A DNA stretch of 64,000 bases from Lophius americanus (GCA_037951165.1 JBBDHG010000031.1:372001-436000); one strand, 5' to 3'; counted from the stretch's first letter, positions 40,018-52,760 are shown. The notes: generated by a model from the sequence alone, not told the origin. Numbers and translations are program-made.

Positions 40018-40470
40018 CTCCAGTCTGTAAGATTAAGTTGCAAATAGCAGTGAGCTCCCAGAATGCAACCAATAAAATCCACCACACTTCATCCAATGTC
40101 TTTTTGAGAATCTATGGTGGCCTTCTAGTATCTCTGACTGCAATCCTGTCAAGTGACGAGGTTCCTATTTATTCTGTTAAACTACAGGTCAATGCTTAAG
40201 TTAAGATAACAAATATTACAGATACATCAATTAATAATTCTCCGTCTTATATCTGCCATGTCGACATAAAAACATTCCAGCCAGTGTTTAGTTTGCTTAT
40301 TTAAGCCTTCAGTACACTCTCCATGGAGGAGAACCCGCAACCCGGAGGCATAAAGGACTCATTCTAAGCTCAAGTAGACACGATTCTAAGTTTCAGGTGT
40401 TTAAACACTGATAAATACAGAATTATGAATATTAGAATCCTTTAATTACACAAGATCTCCTAAATTGTAC
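40018..40470 (+). repeat. Teleost interspersed repeat, decayed, unclassified
   Basis: The order CTCCAGTCTGTAAGATTAAG, GAATGCAACCAATAAAATCC, CTATGGTGGCC, GGACTCATTCTAAG, TTTCAGGTGTTTAAACACT, TATGAATATTAGAATCC, GATCTCCTAAATTGTACA matches a fish repeat that I know by sequence but cannot name. No coding capacity is seen. The ends appear to be related (CCAGTCTGTAAG versus the inverted CTAAATTGTACA). A second partial copy is at 51.2 kb. Confidence 0.65.
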
Positions 40471-41963
40471 AAACGTGACTTCTAAGGAAGACCAACTTTT
40501 CTTTTGATGCAAAGGTTGAAGTGAGTTAAATCAAATTGTTTTCTTAACTAAAATTAATGAATGATGCCGTTACATAATCCTGATCTCAATATTCATTAAA
40601 AATAACCGTTGGTCATTTTGCTCCTAATCCCACATTCCGACCATCAATACGCATCGACCCGACAAATGTACTTCAAAGCCAATGTTGTTTATGTTCATGA
40701 AGATTCGGCACAGGTTTGACGGAGTATTTCTAACCATGTCATCTGTATGCGAGACTCAACTCTTCCGCCCTCGATGAATCATAATCGGTAAGGCGGAGCA
40801 GCTAATAGTAACTTATTTGGCGGCGCTATTCATGTCCGAACAAGCAATCGTAAATCATTAAAAAAAATCGTTTTAACTGCGACTACAATCTGACTGGTCT
40901 TTGATTCCACATCAGTCAAGCTTCAATATTTGGGTGAAAGCCCCTGACTCAAATGTTTTTAAATTGGCTAACGGCTTGCCCTCCCTCTTTACTTCGGGCC
41001 CTGGTGTCTGCTTGTTGCTCTGCCCGGGCTTTTAAGTCAGTGCTCCTCGCTAATGAAGTTCTATACTTTATTTATGAGACAAACAGAGGACCCCGGCTCT
41101 TGAGGGTGCGCTTGCTAAACAGCGCTGCGTGTCCAAAGAGTCTCGGAGGGCTCTCACTGATTTTGGCAAGCCTTTGTTTTTTACTAAATGCACTGGAGAC
41201 ATTCAGAAACAAACGTGCTAAAGTGTGATAAAATGCTATTGTGTGTAGATTCATCTTTTCTCAGAACTGAGAGTCTCTTTTCCCCCCCAATAAACGTGAC
41301 CCAGAAGCATCCCGGCTTTTTTTGTTCCTGGTCATTAAGAGAAATATCGTCAGAAGAGAAAAGGGGGCAAAGCTGAGTCTCTGCTCCATTTCTTTGTTCA
41401 GGATTTCTCGCTTTGAAATAAAATATCTTTTAGTTCCACTCCACCGCCCCCCCATTGGTCAATTACAGTTCTTAAGGGGCTAATGTGTCACTGTGGAAGG
41501 AGAATGCAACTTTGAATTACTGCAAAAATAACAACGCAAAATTGTTCCTTGTAAAAAGCGGGGCTTAGATGTCTGAAGAGAGGTAAGGTTTTTGTGGCAG
41601 TAGGAATAGAGGGGTCTGATTGGAGAGACACTTAAGCTCTAATTATTCTTGTTCAACGTCTATGGGTTCTGCACCTCTGTGTTCCAAAGCAGAACCGTTT
41701 TCATGAAGATTTTCTTTCTTTCTTTTTTTGTGTTTTCTACACAGAACGAGACAGAACTGGAAAGAGTTTTTGTCACGAGTAAGCTAGAACAATATTCCCA
41801 AGAATTATGACAACATACCTTGTTTGTTGGATTGATAGTCACTCAGGACTTTTTGCAACATTTTCTTTCCAACATTTCCGTACCAGAACTACCAGACTCA
41901 CCACACAGACATTTCAACACCAGACCTTCACCAATCTAATGATTGGCCTGACGTTTCAATACC

Positions 41964-42155
41964 GGACCTTCATCAGACTAATGTCATGCTACTAGACCTT
42001 CATCAGACTACCGTCACGCTACTTGACCATCATCAGACTAACATTACGCTACTAAACCTTCATCAGACTAACGTTACGCTACTAGACCTTCATCAGACTA
42101 ACTCTATGGTACTTGACCATCAGTCTAACGTTATGGTACTACACCTTCATCAACC
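41964..42155 (+). repeat. 30-bp minisatellite, about 6.5 copies
   Basis: The unit is about ACCTTCATCAGACTAACGTT followed by ACGCTACTAG. Five near-perfect 30-bp copies are followed by a 27-bp and a partial copy. The unit length is divisible by three and one frame stays open, giving a (LLDLHQTNVT)n-like translation. I see no start context, homology or splice signals, so the openness is probably a by-product of the period. Confidence 0.85.
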
Positions 42156-42944
42156 TTTCATTCAACCTTTCACCAATCATTTCGTAAAAACAGAAAGAAA
42201 ACAGATTGATGGACAGTCTGGATGGGTCATAGGAGATGGGATTTCTAAATTGGGCTGTGATATTCTTGACTTTGGGAATGGTTGACCTAAATGGAGCAGG
42301 ATTTCATGAAGGTATTTGGAAAGTGTTGTAACAAACCGCTGTGAGAGGAAATTTTAAAGCCCAAACTGGATGCAGGATCAGATGGTTGACCAGTGGATGT
42401 ATACGTAATTGTTGTGCCCAGTGTGCTGCTTCAATATGCTATTTTGGTTTATGCATGCACACTGTTTGACCCCGAGACTTTGCCATTTCAGGTTGTGCAT
42501 CTGAGCGGAGGCTTGGTATCGACAGCAGACTAAAAGGAAGGGGTCATGGATTAAAGACACGGGGCGAAGCTTCCCCACCAAATAACCCCAGCTGGTGTGG
42601 GTAAAGCAGAGTGTTGCGGGGCCAAAGCAAAATAAACGAGCATTGTCCTTAGCTAGCCGTGCGCACAGTGGAAGAGAGGGCCGACGGTGACGTGAGCTCA
42701 AGGAGCATGCGGCCGAGAAATGACCGGGCCCAGTAGGTAGTGAACACCACTCCTTTAACACCAACCGAGCGGTGAGAGGGGGAAAAACATGAGGCAGGGT
42801 AGCGATGTATCTGGATAGAATTTTTTTTTAAAAAGAACCTGCTTGCTGTCGTACAATTCAACACCGTCAAGGATCATGTGAAGCATTTGAATCAACATTT
42901 TTAAGCAGAGAATGTAGATTGTATTTATGAATGCAGGTTAGAGA

Positions 42945-43160
42945 AAAACATCAAAAGCCGATGGTCTGTATGCGAACCTTCTTCGACTTGAATTATTAAA
43001 TCTGTCGATGTCGCTCGCGCCAGCCGCCCCGCGATTATAGTGTAAATTGACAAACTTTTTCAAAACTACAACGGAAGCCAGAGAAAGCTGGTTGATACTT
43101 GAAGAATGGGCTTTGATATATCTCCGAGGAATACACTCTGCCTCCATAATGTGGTGACTG
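42945..43160. promoter_or_regulatory. Candidate conserved non-coding element near the SNARE exon
   Basis: GACTTGAATTATTAAATCTG, CAGCCGCCCCGCGATTATAG and GTGTAAATTGACAAAC form a complex non-repetitive stretch about 0.6-0.8 kb downstream (vti1a sense) of the 85-nt exon. No coding frame matches a later vti1a exon. Confidence 0.3.
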
Positions 43161-43444
43161 TCAGGGAGGAAGACAGGGAGGGAGGAAAAAAAAAATATGC
43201 TAACTAGTTAAATCTATTTAGGATCCCAATGAGCTCCTTTTTTTTTTTCTATTTTAAGATAATAAAAAAAAACGTCCTTGATAATGAGGAAAAAAGGAAG
43301 AGTGTTTTTTTTGGATGGTTTATGTAGAAAATGATTGTTTTTCTTCCTTCTACACTCCTGAATTAAGGACTTCAGGAGGAACGCTGACGTTGTTTAATTT
43401 CATAGACCCCCTGTCTGTTTGTCTTAAATAAAAAAATAAATCCG

Positions 43445-43475
43445 ACACCCACCCACTCACCCACCCACCCACCCA
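43445..43475 (+). repeat. (CCCA)n simple repeat
   Basis: CACCCACCCACTCACCCACC continues to 43475. It lies about 300 bp from the donor side of the vti1a SNARE exon. Confidence 0.85.
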
Positions 43476-43774
43476 TACACACATAGAAATGCACAAATTT
43501 TCTTCAGGAGCAGAGTAAGAAGAACCAGCGCCCGATCTGTCGCCTATACTCTCTCTCCCTCCGTAGCTCGGCTTTGATGTTCTCCTGAAAATGTCACCAA
43601 GCGTCAAGGAAAGAGGTTTTTCCATTCCCCCCTCCCTCGACCCGCCAAATACACACATATCCACCCACCTCCAATACGAGCAAGACAATTTGCTGTCGCT
43701 CACTCATCCTTGCCACTATCTTGAATCCCCCGCCCAACACTCCTTCCCAACCCAATCCAAAACAGAATACCTAC

Positions 43775-43859
43775 CAGTTTCTACCGCTATCTGGTAGCCG
43801 GCTTCCAGTCTCCGCGATGACCTTTCCAATTTTTCTGTGTTGTCCAACAGATGCGCTCT
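43775..43859 (-). CDS. vti1a: vti1a internal exon, N-terminal half of the SNARE motif
   Basis: On the minus strand this 85-nt exon encodes RAHLLDNTEKLERSSRRL then EAGYQIAVET. It matches mammalian Vti1a with a single Arg-to-Lys change. The acceptor is TTTGTTGCAG and the donor is ACTG|GTAGGT. It starts in phase 0 and ends in phase 1, so the last G begins the Glu codon expected next (EQIGQ in mammals). The heptad-like hydrophobic spacing is that of a Qb-SNARE helix that enters a four-helix bundle with Qa, Qc and R partners. The central layer residue and the tail anchor belong to later exons, which I could not find in positions 1-43774. The downstream intron is therefore at least 43.7 kb. Confidence 0.96.
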
Positions 43860-44004
43860 CTGCAACAAATGGAAGGGAAATAAATAAATAAGTAAAGCCA
43901 GAGAAACAAACTGATTGAGAGGGCTGGGAGGCGTTTCAAAGAAACACATCAACACTGTCACCTAAACAGACAGACCACATCCGCGGCGAAAACATAATAC
44001 AGCC

Positions 44005-44190
44005 ATTTGGCAATAACCTTCATGGATGACAATGTGTTACAGGCTGATGGAATATCAAACATATGCATGTTGAGGCTGACAATGGGAAAGGTGCTGCCGC
44101 CTCATCCTGGACATAAAAACAACTACTACTTTGTGGCGCGTTGCCACCTCATTTTATTTCACAGCTCAGCCTCCTCACACACAAAGAGGA
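44005..44190. promoter_or_regulatory. Candidate conserved non-coding element near the SNARE exon
   Basis: The complex stretch CAATAACCTTCATGGATGAC, ATGTGTTACAGGCTGATGG, ATATGCATG lies 150-330 bp upstream (vti1a sense) of the 85-nt exon. It could also hold splicing signals. Function is not shown. Confidence 0.25.
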
Positions 44191-46894
44191 GAATTTAAGC
44201 AGGGAGATGGAGGAGAGAAGTGAAATTAAGTTTTATTTAAAGCCTTTAATTTAGAGGAAGTTATGTCACAATGACAAAAAACAACATTTATGTGTGATTG
44301 TATGTGTGATAGAACATTGAACCTGTTCTCAAAAAAGGTTATTTTAAGTTAAGGCTTGCCTGTATTACATATCCAAGATAAACTTAAAATAGAAAAATAG
44401 CTCCACAGCTATCAAGAGTATTTGCATAATCTTGGTGTGACAGGTGAGACTTAAAATAATATGTTTTCAGTCTTGGTAACATGCATGGACTTGTTACTAT
44501 TACACAAAACAAAATGCATACCAAACCTTGCCGGATTTATCTTTCGATAAAAGAAAGTCTGTAACATTTTTACATTTCAGTAATACCATGAAACAAAGCA
44601 ATCAATGCATTCTCTTTGATGACTATCTATCAATTTGATAGAAATTCCAAAAAAGAATATGTTTTTCTACAGTTTTTCTTGGGGAAAGGACCAGACAGAC
44701 TATCCATTCAGCACAGCTGGATAGCCATGTATCCAAATTGTGCCAAAAATGGTATTTTAACCCCAAAAAGGCATGTTGTCAGCAGAATACGACATATTTA
44801 CACAAAAAGGGGTGGAAAATTACAAATACTACAAACTTTTGCGCTGCCATAAACCTAATTTTTAATTAAAAATCTAGAATTGTTCGAGGTTAATAAATCG
44901 TTTATAAACTAGCTTGAAGGAATGAAGATTAAAGAAAGAATAGGAATGGAATAGAAACCCGTGGGCAAATTCCAGACCACAAACGGATTCCATCTGGATT
45001 GTAAAGAATTTAAGCATAACAGCAAAGGTCTATCATTAAAGTCGTTAAGGGGATTGATAAGACTGCACTTTACCGGGCACTGGATCCATCTTTGTTGAAG
45101 GCAAAATAGACAACATTCTTTCAGCTGATGAATGGCATCACGTGAATAGTTTTAATGACACACCCTGGGTTCAAATCCCAAATTTTTGAGGTTTTATTTT
45201 TTCGCATAATTAGGCACCACCAAGGTGGACAAGTAGAATTACATAAGTTTAAGACGTCTTGGGTGACTTGAAGGGTATAAGGTACAGGTACTCAGCAGAG
45301 GACATACCTCCACCAAGCATATTTATGAATCCTATGACAGTAACCTTGTGACCCAACCTGCCTCTTATTGGCTCAATATGACAATGATGTTTCTCAAGTA
45401 GCCTCTAGAACTGGATCAATTTCATCTTCTGGATAATCCTCAAGTCCAATCACCTGCTCCGTGGTGGACTACTAGACGAGGAATCAGACCCTGGGAGACT
45501 TTCTGCCACATAGTGGCATTTGAGGAGCATCCAGGATTCATCCCCAGTGACAAGCCTGTTGCCATGTACTATTGATAAATAAAGATAACCCATAAAGGGT
45601 CAAAAGTATACAAAAATCACAGATGCCCACTCCCACAGTTTATGTGTAACAAATAGAAATGGTGAAAAGTCCAATTTGGCGTTTTTTTTCAAAACGCAGA
45701 AAATCCGGTTTATGTCTCTATCACCTTGAAAATTCCATAGGTTCTTTCAAACCAAAGGTCCAACCCCTCCACGAAAATCCATCCAGTCATTGTGTGATAC
45801 CAACATCCGAGAAATTAAGAGACGCCACTGAAAACATTTTCTCCTTGGTGGAGTTATCAAAAATTTGAATAATAACTTAACAACTGGTGAGGCCTACCCC
45901 TTCAGAAAGTTTTGGTGACAATCAGTCCCGTAGTTTTAATGCATAATTTTGATTCGTTTTAAAGACATTATTATTAGTTCTGCAGTGAAACTGAAGACGT
46001 TATTTCTGTCCCGTGCTCCATCTTTGTTCGACAGCTTCAAGGAAATCCATCCAGCAGCTTTTCTGTGTGAAATCTACGTCTAGTCAAGACTATGTAATCA
46101 TTGTGCATAGAAAACATCATCATAGACGAGTGAATACGCCTTAGCTAAAGAAGAACATTTCTTTTGTGCTTTGCACATTACAGGACCAAAACTGTGTTCA
46201 TGATCTACGAGCTTACTGCATCCCCCCTTGGCTTCCTCACAGCGATCAACAATCGACAAGGCTGCCCATTGAAATCACAGAGCATATCAGGCAGAGACAC
46301 GTTTCATAAATTGTTAAATATTTATCTTTTTTTTCTCCTCCAAAGCGGATGTTTATGAGTATCAAGGTGCTAGACGGGGCTTGAATATTGTGTGTACACA
46401 AAGATGATAGCTGTTCCTTCGATACAGACCGAATCAGTGGTTCTCTTTCTCTAAAGCTAAACAATTCATGTCTGTCAAGCGAGGCAGGAGAAGATCTGTT
46501 GACGGACGGCCTTGAGTTCCGTCTTAGGGGCTCGAACGTAGGAATGTGTCACTCATTGTGTTCCCGTATCCAATTACAGCATTGTGTATTAGGAGATATA
46601 AAATATACATGCTGCTTTTATACGTGCTGTTTGTATATATTGGATACAAAGGTAAATGGCGAGGGGTCCAAAGGAAAATAAAATGAAATTACATTATATG
46701 AAATGTTCAATGGAAAGGGTTGCTTTTAAAGCTTTTACGGGTTTTTTAATCTGTATTTTGCGTATTGTATTTTACAAAATATTGCCTGCATTATTATCCA
46801 AAGTTAGATACACTTTTCATGAATGCTTTTATAAATGCCTTCCTTGTTTTCCTATTTGATTTAAAAGACATTTTTCCAGTGCTTCTTTCAGAGG

Positions 46895-47145
46895 GACGAT
46901 CAATCAATCAGACTATCTTTATTTTTATAGCCCCAATTCATATCAACAGTTGTCTCAAGGTGTTTTCCAGAAAGAGCAGGTCTAGACCAGAAACTCTTTA
47001 TATAATTATCTACAGAGACCCAAAAAATTCCTCCGTGGGTAAGCTCTAGGCGACAATGGCGAGAAAAAAACTGCCTTTTAACAGGCAGAAACCTAGAGCA
47101 GATCCAAGAGTCAGGGTGGACGGCCTACTGCCATGACCGATGAAT
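46895..47145 (+). repeat. Teleost interspersed repeat with CAATCAATCA head
   Basis: The sequence opens CGATCAATCAATCAGACTAT and contains TAGGCGACAATGGCGAGAAA, CTGCCTTTTAACAGGCAGAA, ACCTAGAGCAGATCC and GGACGGCCTACTGCCATGACC. This is the block order of a common fish repeat (GGCGACAGTGGGAAGGAAAA...CTCCCTTTTAACAGGAAGAAACC). The transposon class is not assigned. Confidence 0.7.
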
Positions 47146-49129
47146 TTCATCTCAAAGAGCTGCTGTAGGTAGGACCTACCCGAATACACCTTTACAAAAA
47201 AAGAAACCTCTTGTACGGGATAGCCCTACTTTACTTTTCTTTAACATAACACTTTTAATTAAGAAACAAAAATATTTTTTATAATGAAAACTGCGCAATT
47301 AGTCTTCAAACATTTCTATGAAAAATATCAAAGACATGCCTAGCTATTCCAATATGGTCACTTTAAACAGCAAAACCACTAAAACGTGTGACTTAGAAAG
47401 CATCAGATGGCCTTAAAAAAAGCTGTTAATTGTATGTAGTTCCAGCACCATGTTGTTGCTCATTGATGTTTTTATGTAAAATTAAGCTTTTATTAAGTAT
47501 CAGCTGACTTAGAACAAGATTCCCGTGTTCCAGTGACTCCACCTCGCTTGGACCACCTAAGGACCAATACAGATAGAAGTAGAAAATTTCCTCCCCAATT
47601 AGGTTTAATTTTCACCTCAAGTTTTCAGTAACTCTACAACGTCGATAACTTAATATCAGTGAGTCACAGAGGCACAAGAACTACTTCATTATGTCACGGA
47701 GGAAACAGAGCCAAGACATTATAGCCCATCAGTGTCTCCTGTTTTTCCAGTTTGGATTTGTTCCTAAAATTGAACCCTCTATAAACAGATTTGGTTCCTC
47801 ACTGGATTGAGAGGAACTAGAGACATCATCACTTCACATATTAACCAGAACCAAGCCATTTTGTCACACGAGCAGTGCTTTAACGGTGCAATGCTCCTGC
47901 TGTATTGCTTGGCATTGATACATCCAAATATTGACTAAACTGTTATTATGGTCGTTGGTATGTCAAGTTTTTCACCAAATTTCCTATATCCATACCATCT
48001 TTGGGTAAGGTGTAATCTAAAACAAATCTATCATAGGATCTGTGTGTGTCAGATAAGTTTCAAGCACTTATTTGAATCCAAGCTAGGACCCTTCTTTCAT
48101 AAACAGCAGAAACATGGACTGCTTAAATGTTTACTGGAATGATGCTTTTGAAGGCCTTCTAATAAGCCAAGTTAAGAGACTGATCATATGCAACACATTT
48201 GACACTCAAAAACAACCTGGCGAGTGACAGCCGCCTCTGTGACAAGGGTTTATGCCCATCACACACGGAAAGGGGACAGGCGGGGGGAGTAGGGAAATCT
48301 CTAGTTTTTGGTTAGGCTGTCAAAATGTGTACTAGCTAATCACTCAGAGGAAATGAAATATGAGGAGAGGAGGGGGAAGGAAAAGTCACGACACAGTTTT
48401 CAAAGTTTGACAATACGAGGAAGGGGAAAAGAAACTCCCTCCCTCCCTCCCTCTTTCCCTTCGCTTCCTTTTTCTTGGCACTGCTGACAGATGTCATTTA
48501 AAATTGCAGAGATACTTTTTATAGTTAAAGGAAGGGCAGGAGGACGATGGAGGGATGAGCGGAGGGGTGGGTGGTAAAATGGGCTGCTGGCATTAGGACG
48601 AGTTAAGACGGTGAAAGGGACGGGATGCGAGGTTGTGGCAGGCCTTTTGGTGACAGGTGTGGTAGGGGGATTTTAGGAGGGGGTTAAAGTGTGTCGGAGT
48701 GGTAGTGGCACTGGTGGAGGTGGCGGCAGCGTGCATGCCAGAGAAGCTTGGGCTATAATGAGCCTCTACGGATCAGAGGGGACGTATTGACATGCAATGC
48801 TTAAGCTAATGCACCTAGACCATGGCTGCAGTGCCTCGGTGTGTGCCTGGGAGCATGAGGCAGCCGGGGATACTGACAGAGGAGCGCACTCCCCGGGTTC
48901 TTCAAAGAGCTCAAGTGATTAGTATGTTATCATTACCATTCGAAACGTGATTTTCCTATTCCCTCTCGGCAAAGGTGACACGTCTCGGGGAGACGGCCGG
49001 CAGACTCGCTGCGATGGAAAGCCACTTCAAAGCGTTCTCTTCCTGAATTTCTCTCCCTCTCCCTTGTTCTGTCTTCTTTTAGGGCCAGGGGGAGGGGAGG
49101 GGGAGTGTGGGTGGGTTCTTGAGGGGGAA

Positions 49130-49160
49130 TGGTGGTGGTGGTGGTGGTGGTGGTGGCGGT
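49130..49160 (+). repeat. (GGT)n simple repeat
   Basis: About nine GGT units with one GGC, following a G-rich stretch from 49081. Confidence 0.9.
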
Positions 49161-49947
49161 GTATATGTGTGTGTGATCATTAGAATAATGCACCCAGAGA
49201 TTGATGTGACAGAACCTGAAGGAAAGGGTGAGGGTTGAGTCAATAAGGATCCAGTAATGGCCCCGCTGTCGTTGGGCCTAAGAAAGAAACAAAAATATCC
49301 ACGCACACCAGACGAACAATTAAAACTTAACATCTCAGCTGTAGGTAGTTACAGCTGAGGCGGAGGTTTTAGGTACAAACTTAATGCGGAAGTTTGTTAA
49401 AGGTGAAGTCTGTCTAACGATTATATTCATTACTCTTGTTTTATTGGTATGTACACAGCTGAAAATTTGTATTTTATCATAATAATAAATAGTTATTTTC
49501 AGCTGATATTTATATAAATATATTATAATTGTTCATTTGTGACCTCAGGACATTATCACCATGGGACTGTTTAAGCCAATCACACAGCCCTTCCCATCGA
49601 TAAATAACCATTTTCCATTATCTTTTAGAAATAGTCGCATGTTTGTTTGAAAAGACAGTCGGTGTAACTAAGAAGATTTAATTTACACTGGAATTGTATT
49701 TATGCAACCTTTTCAACTTTCAGCAATGCATCTCAACTCCAAGCCCTTCAACTGGATCTGGGTCAGCTTGGGAAGGTTTGGGTGTGAGTTGATCTGGCCA
49801 TGAGTTTTACAGCAAGCTTCCAACCTTGAAGTCGTCACTTCCTGGGATCGTGAACCAAGCTCTCATTGCACCCTTTTCTTCCTTGGGGCAGCGAGCACTC
49901 TCACACCACGTAGTCATCCTCCGTGTGCTGGGTTGAATCCCCTGGTG

Positions 49948-51054
49948 CAGAAGTTCCCAAAGTCTGGGTTACAACCCACAGATAAGTCACAAGACATTTT
50001 ATTTGGGTCACCTAATAATATCGTCATTTCAGTTTATTATTATTATTAGTACCCTATTCTTCAAATATATCTGCAGTACATATTTCAGCCACATGAGGGA
50101 GTTTCTAACTCCACCTCACTTGGGAGTTCAGCCAATCACAACACGACATTGGCAGGCAGACAGTGAGTTGACCAGAGGCTCATAAGGATGGACTGAATTA
50201 CGCCGTAAACCTGACTTGCTACCCAATAATAAAGATCATGCCAATTCATCTTGTTAGCAGAGTAAAGCTCAAGTTTAAAATATGTTCTGAGGCACCCAAA
50301 TGTTTCCTGCTGTGCAGTAATCAGTGGTAATGTTCTTTACACATGTTTCTGGTGGATTACCGTCACTTTTCTGGTTAGATACTTTTACACCATGTGTTAA
50401 GTTGCTCTCTCGATTAGTGGAATACTGCCGGTGAGGATGACGATGCATGAGCATCGCTTTTACAACAGGTAGTAGAGCGTATTTCTTGATGGGACTCAAA
50501 GTTGACTGAATATTGCGCAGGTAATTACAACCTTAGATCTAGTATGAAAGGCCAGCGTTGCATATATTTTGTTAGTTTTATTGATGGGAGGGAAACACCA
50601 GTCTGTCAATTACACAAAAATGCACTGAATGTGTCTCCTGTAAAGTAATTAAAATGTGTTTCCTTTTACTGATGAGTGCTTGTTTGCTTCGTTATGAATG
50701 CACTTAATTTGTCAGGTTTTAAAGTAGTTAAATGTGAAGATTCTTTCATTAATGTTTTAAAGTTAAAAACAATAAGATACCACCACCCTATCTAAATGAC
50801 CTTATCAGGTGATATTGATGTTGAGGTGTTAAATATACGAACAGTGTATTTTTCAATAAGCATACAATGATATCGTTTGGAAATGGCTGCTTTACCTGTT
50901 CGAGATAATAACATTAAACAATGGTCAGTAAAATGAATTTATGAACAAATTATTAGTCTTGAAACTCATAGATGGGGTTTGTTATGATGCCGGTCTCAAT
51001 GTTTTGTCATTTGAAAAATGTGGGTCCCCCGTTAAAAATGTCTGTGAACCAGTG
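49948..51054. mobile_element. Non-autonomous hAT element, 1.1 kb
   Basis: The left end CAGAAGTTCCCAAAGTCTGG pairs with the inverted right end CACTGGTTCACAGACATTTT. Both are forms of the CAGTGGTTCCCAAACT terminus of a widespread hAT group. The left end continues GGGTTACAACCCA and the right end has GTGGGTCCCCC, as in related copies. Flanks CCCTGGTG and CCACGGTG (after one extra base) are a possible 8-bp duplication with 6 of 8 matches. The interior is AT-rich and non-coding. Confidence 0.75.
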
Positions 51055-51194
51055 TCCACGGTGGACTGTACAGATTGCACCAGGTCACTTTTCTACAGTT
51101 TCACAAGTTGATCTACGGAATTCATAACTAAATTAAATCTATAAATATATCTAAAAAACGTCATTACTTGACAGGGTACTTGAGTCGGTCCGTA

Positions 51195-51345
51195 GACAAT
51201 TACTTCTTTTTGACGTTACGGGGCCACCGTAGATTGTTGGATAGGGAAGGGTGAGCAGAGGTGTAGTATAAGTTGCAATCTGAAACTTCACAAGATGACA
51301 CAAAATTTCAGACCCTGCTCCTTAAACCTAGCATAAGGCAATTGT
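51195..51345 (-). repeat. Partial antisense copy of the repeat at 40.0-40.5 kb
   Basis: Reading GGCCACCGTAGATTGTTGG, AAGGGTGAGCAGAGGTG and AAGTTGCAATCTGAAACTTC, it is the reverse complement of the left half of the same repeat family. It begins about 140 bp beyond the right end of the hAT element at 49.9-51.1 kb. Confidence 0.55.
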
Positions 51346-52639
51346 TTGAGTTTCTATATGAATGTCAAGCAGCAACTGAAAAATTTGAATACTTTGTCAA
51401 GCTCCGGTTTGCAGCCAGGGATGTATAAACAATTTATATATTACAGAGTAGCGCAAAGCCTAAGTAGAAGTGGAAGGAATGTTCCTTAACGTTCTTAAAG
51501 ATTGCATTTTCAACATGTAACATTAATGTGAGAATTTCTAGATGGTAAATAAGTATTGTTTGTGGAACATTTGTCTTAATATTGATCTAAAAAGGAAAAG
51601 ATTCTTTCCGAGTGTGTTCTCCATTCAAAAAGCGAAATAAAATATATCTTCCCGTTAACATTTTGAGCTAGAGCTGACCTGTAATAGGGGAAAACGTAGA
51701 TTAATGGAATAGATTATTTATGTCAGCTCAACCAAGTAGTCAAATAGTCATATTTAACAAGAGTTTCCATTGCTTCTGATCAAGACATCTTGCAGGAGGA
51801 GTCAAAACTGACCATAATGGTATTTCTTTGGCTTTTATGCTGATTTTAAGAATTCCAGCCAAGGTAAAGTGGCAGAGTTGTTCACCCAATGACGGAGTTT
51901 GATTATGGTAAAAAATAATCTTGATCATCTTTTTAGTCCAGCTGTATTTGCAGTGTATGACAGTATTCGTGGTTGGATGGGGCATATGTATGTCAGGGAA
52001 GCTAAACAGAAATATGGGATAGTTCTGCCTTGTTGTAGGCCAAGGTCCAACGTTCCTCGAATTTACTAAAATTTTCAATGTCAAGGCTCGACCCCTGTGG
52101 CGTAGATGAGACCGAAACTAAACCTTCAGAAGATGGCATCCTTATCCCAACACCGATTCACCCTCAAACACCGCCTCACTGTTCAGACCTGCCATGAAAC
52201 TACTTTAGAAAACTAAGGAGCTCACCAAAATCGTATCTGATCCAGCAAAGGGTTTAAATACAATACATGATAAATGCTGTGCATCTCTGAGTGCACCGGT
52301 GCACCCCGCTGCATCACCACCATCATCCCTGCCTATGCATGTATGCCTTTTCATCTGACACCTACATTTTGAACAAAGATCTTCTTAGGAACCATGAAAA
52401 TGATGTTTTTTTGTTGTGCTTTTTTTTTTTTTTTGCGTCAAGAAACACTCTTCAGTTGTAAGTTATTAACAGGGAGCCCCAGAACAATGCAGCTGTAGCT
52501 CAAAAGAAATCTCTCTCCTAGTCTTTTTTTTTGTTCTCCTGCCTTTTTTCAATATCAAACACAGGCGGTTACTATCACCATTTTCCAAAGTTCAGATGAT
52601 TTCCTTATTATTTCAATAAGGGTGGGGGGAGAGTCAAAG

Positions 52640-52760
52640 TGAATAATGATGACAGCTGTGATTCAGACTGACTGTGTGATCTTCTGTGCCGTTTGTTTGG
52701 GACTTGTAAGACGAGGAATTACAAGTGTCAAACAGCTGTGAATATGGGTGCTAAATATTT
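52640..52760. promoter_or_regulatory. Symmetrical E-box/NK-type motif cluster
   Basis: GACAGCTGTGATTC (52651) and AACAGCTGTGAAT (52731) are near-identical E-box blocks flanking ACTTGTAA (52702-52709) and its exact inverse TTACAAGT (52719-52726). Another AGCTGG follows at about 52775. This is a candidate regulatory element by arrangement alone. Confidence 0.35.

Noticed and set aside
42160..42285. C-terminal extension of the minisatellite frame as a real protein
   Set aside because: No conserved sequence, no promoter or splice context, antisense to vti1a; an open frame is expected from a 30-bp period.
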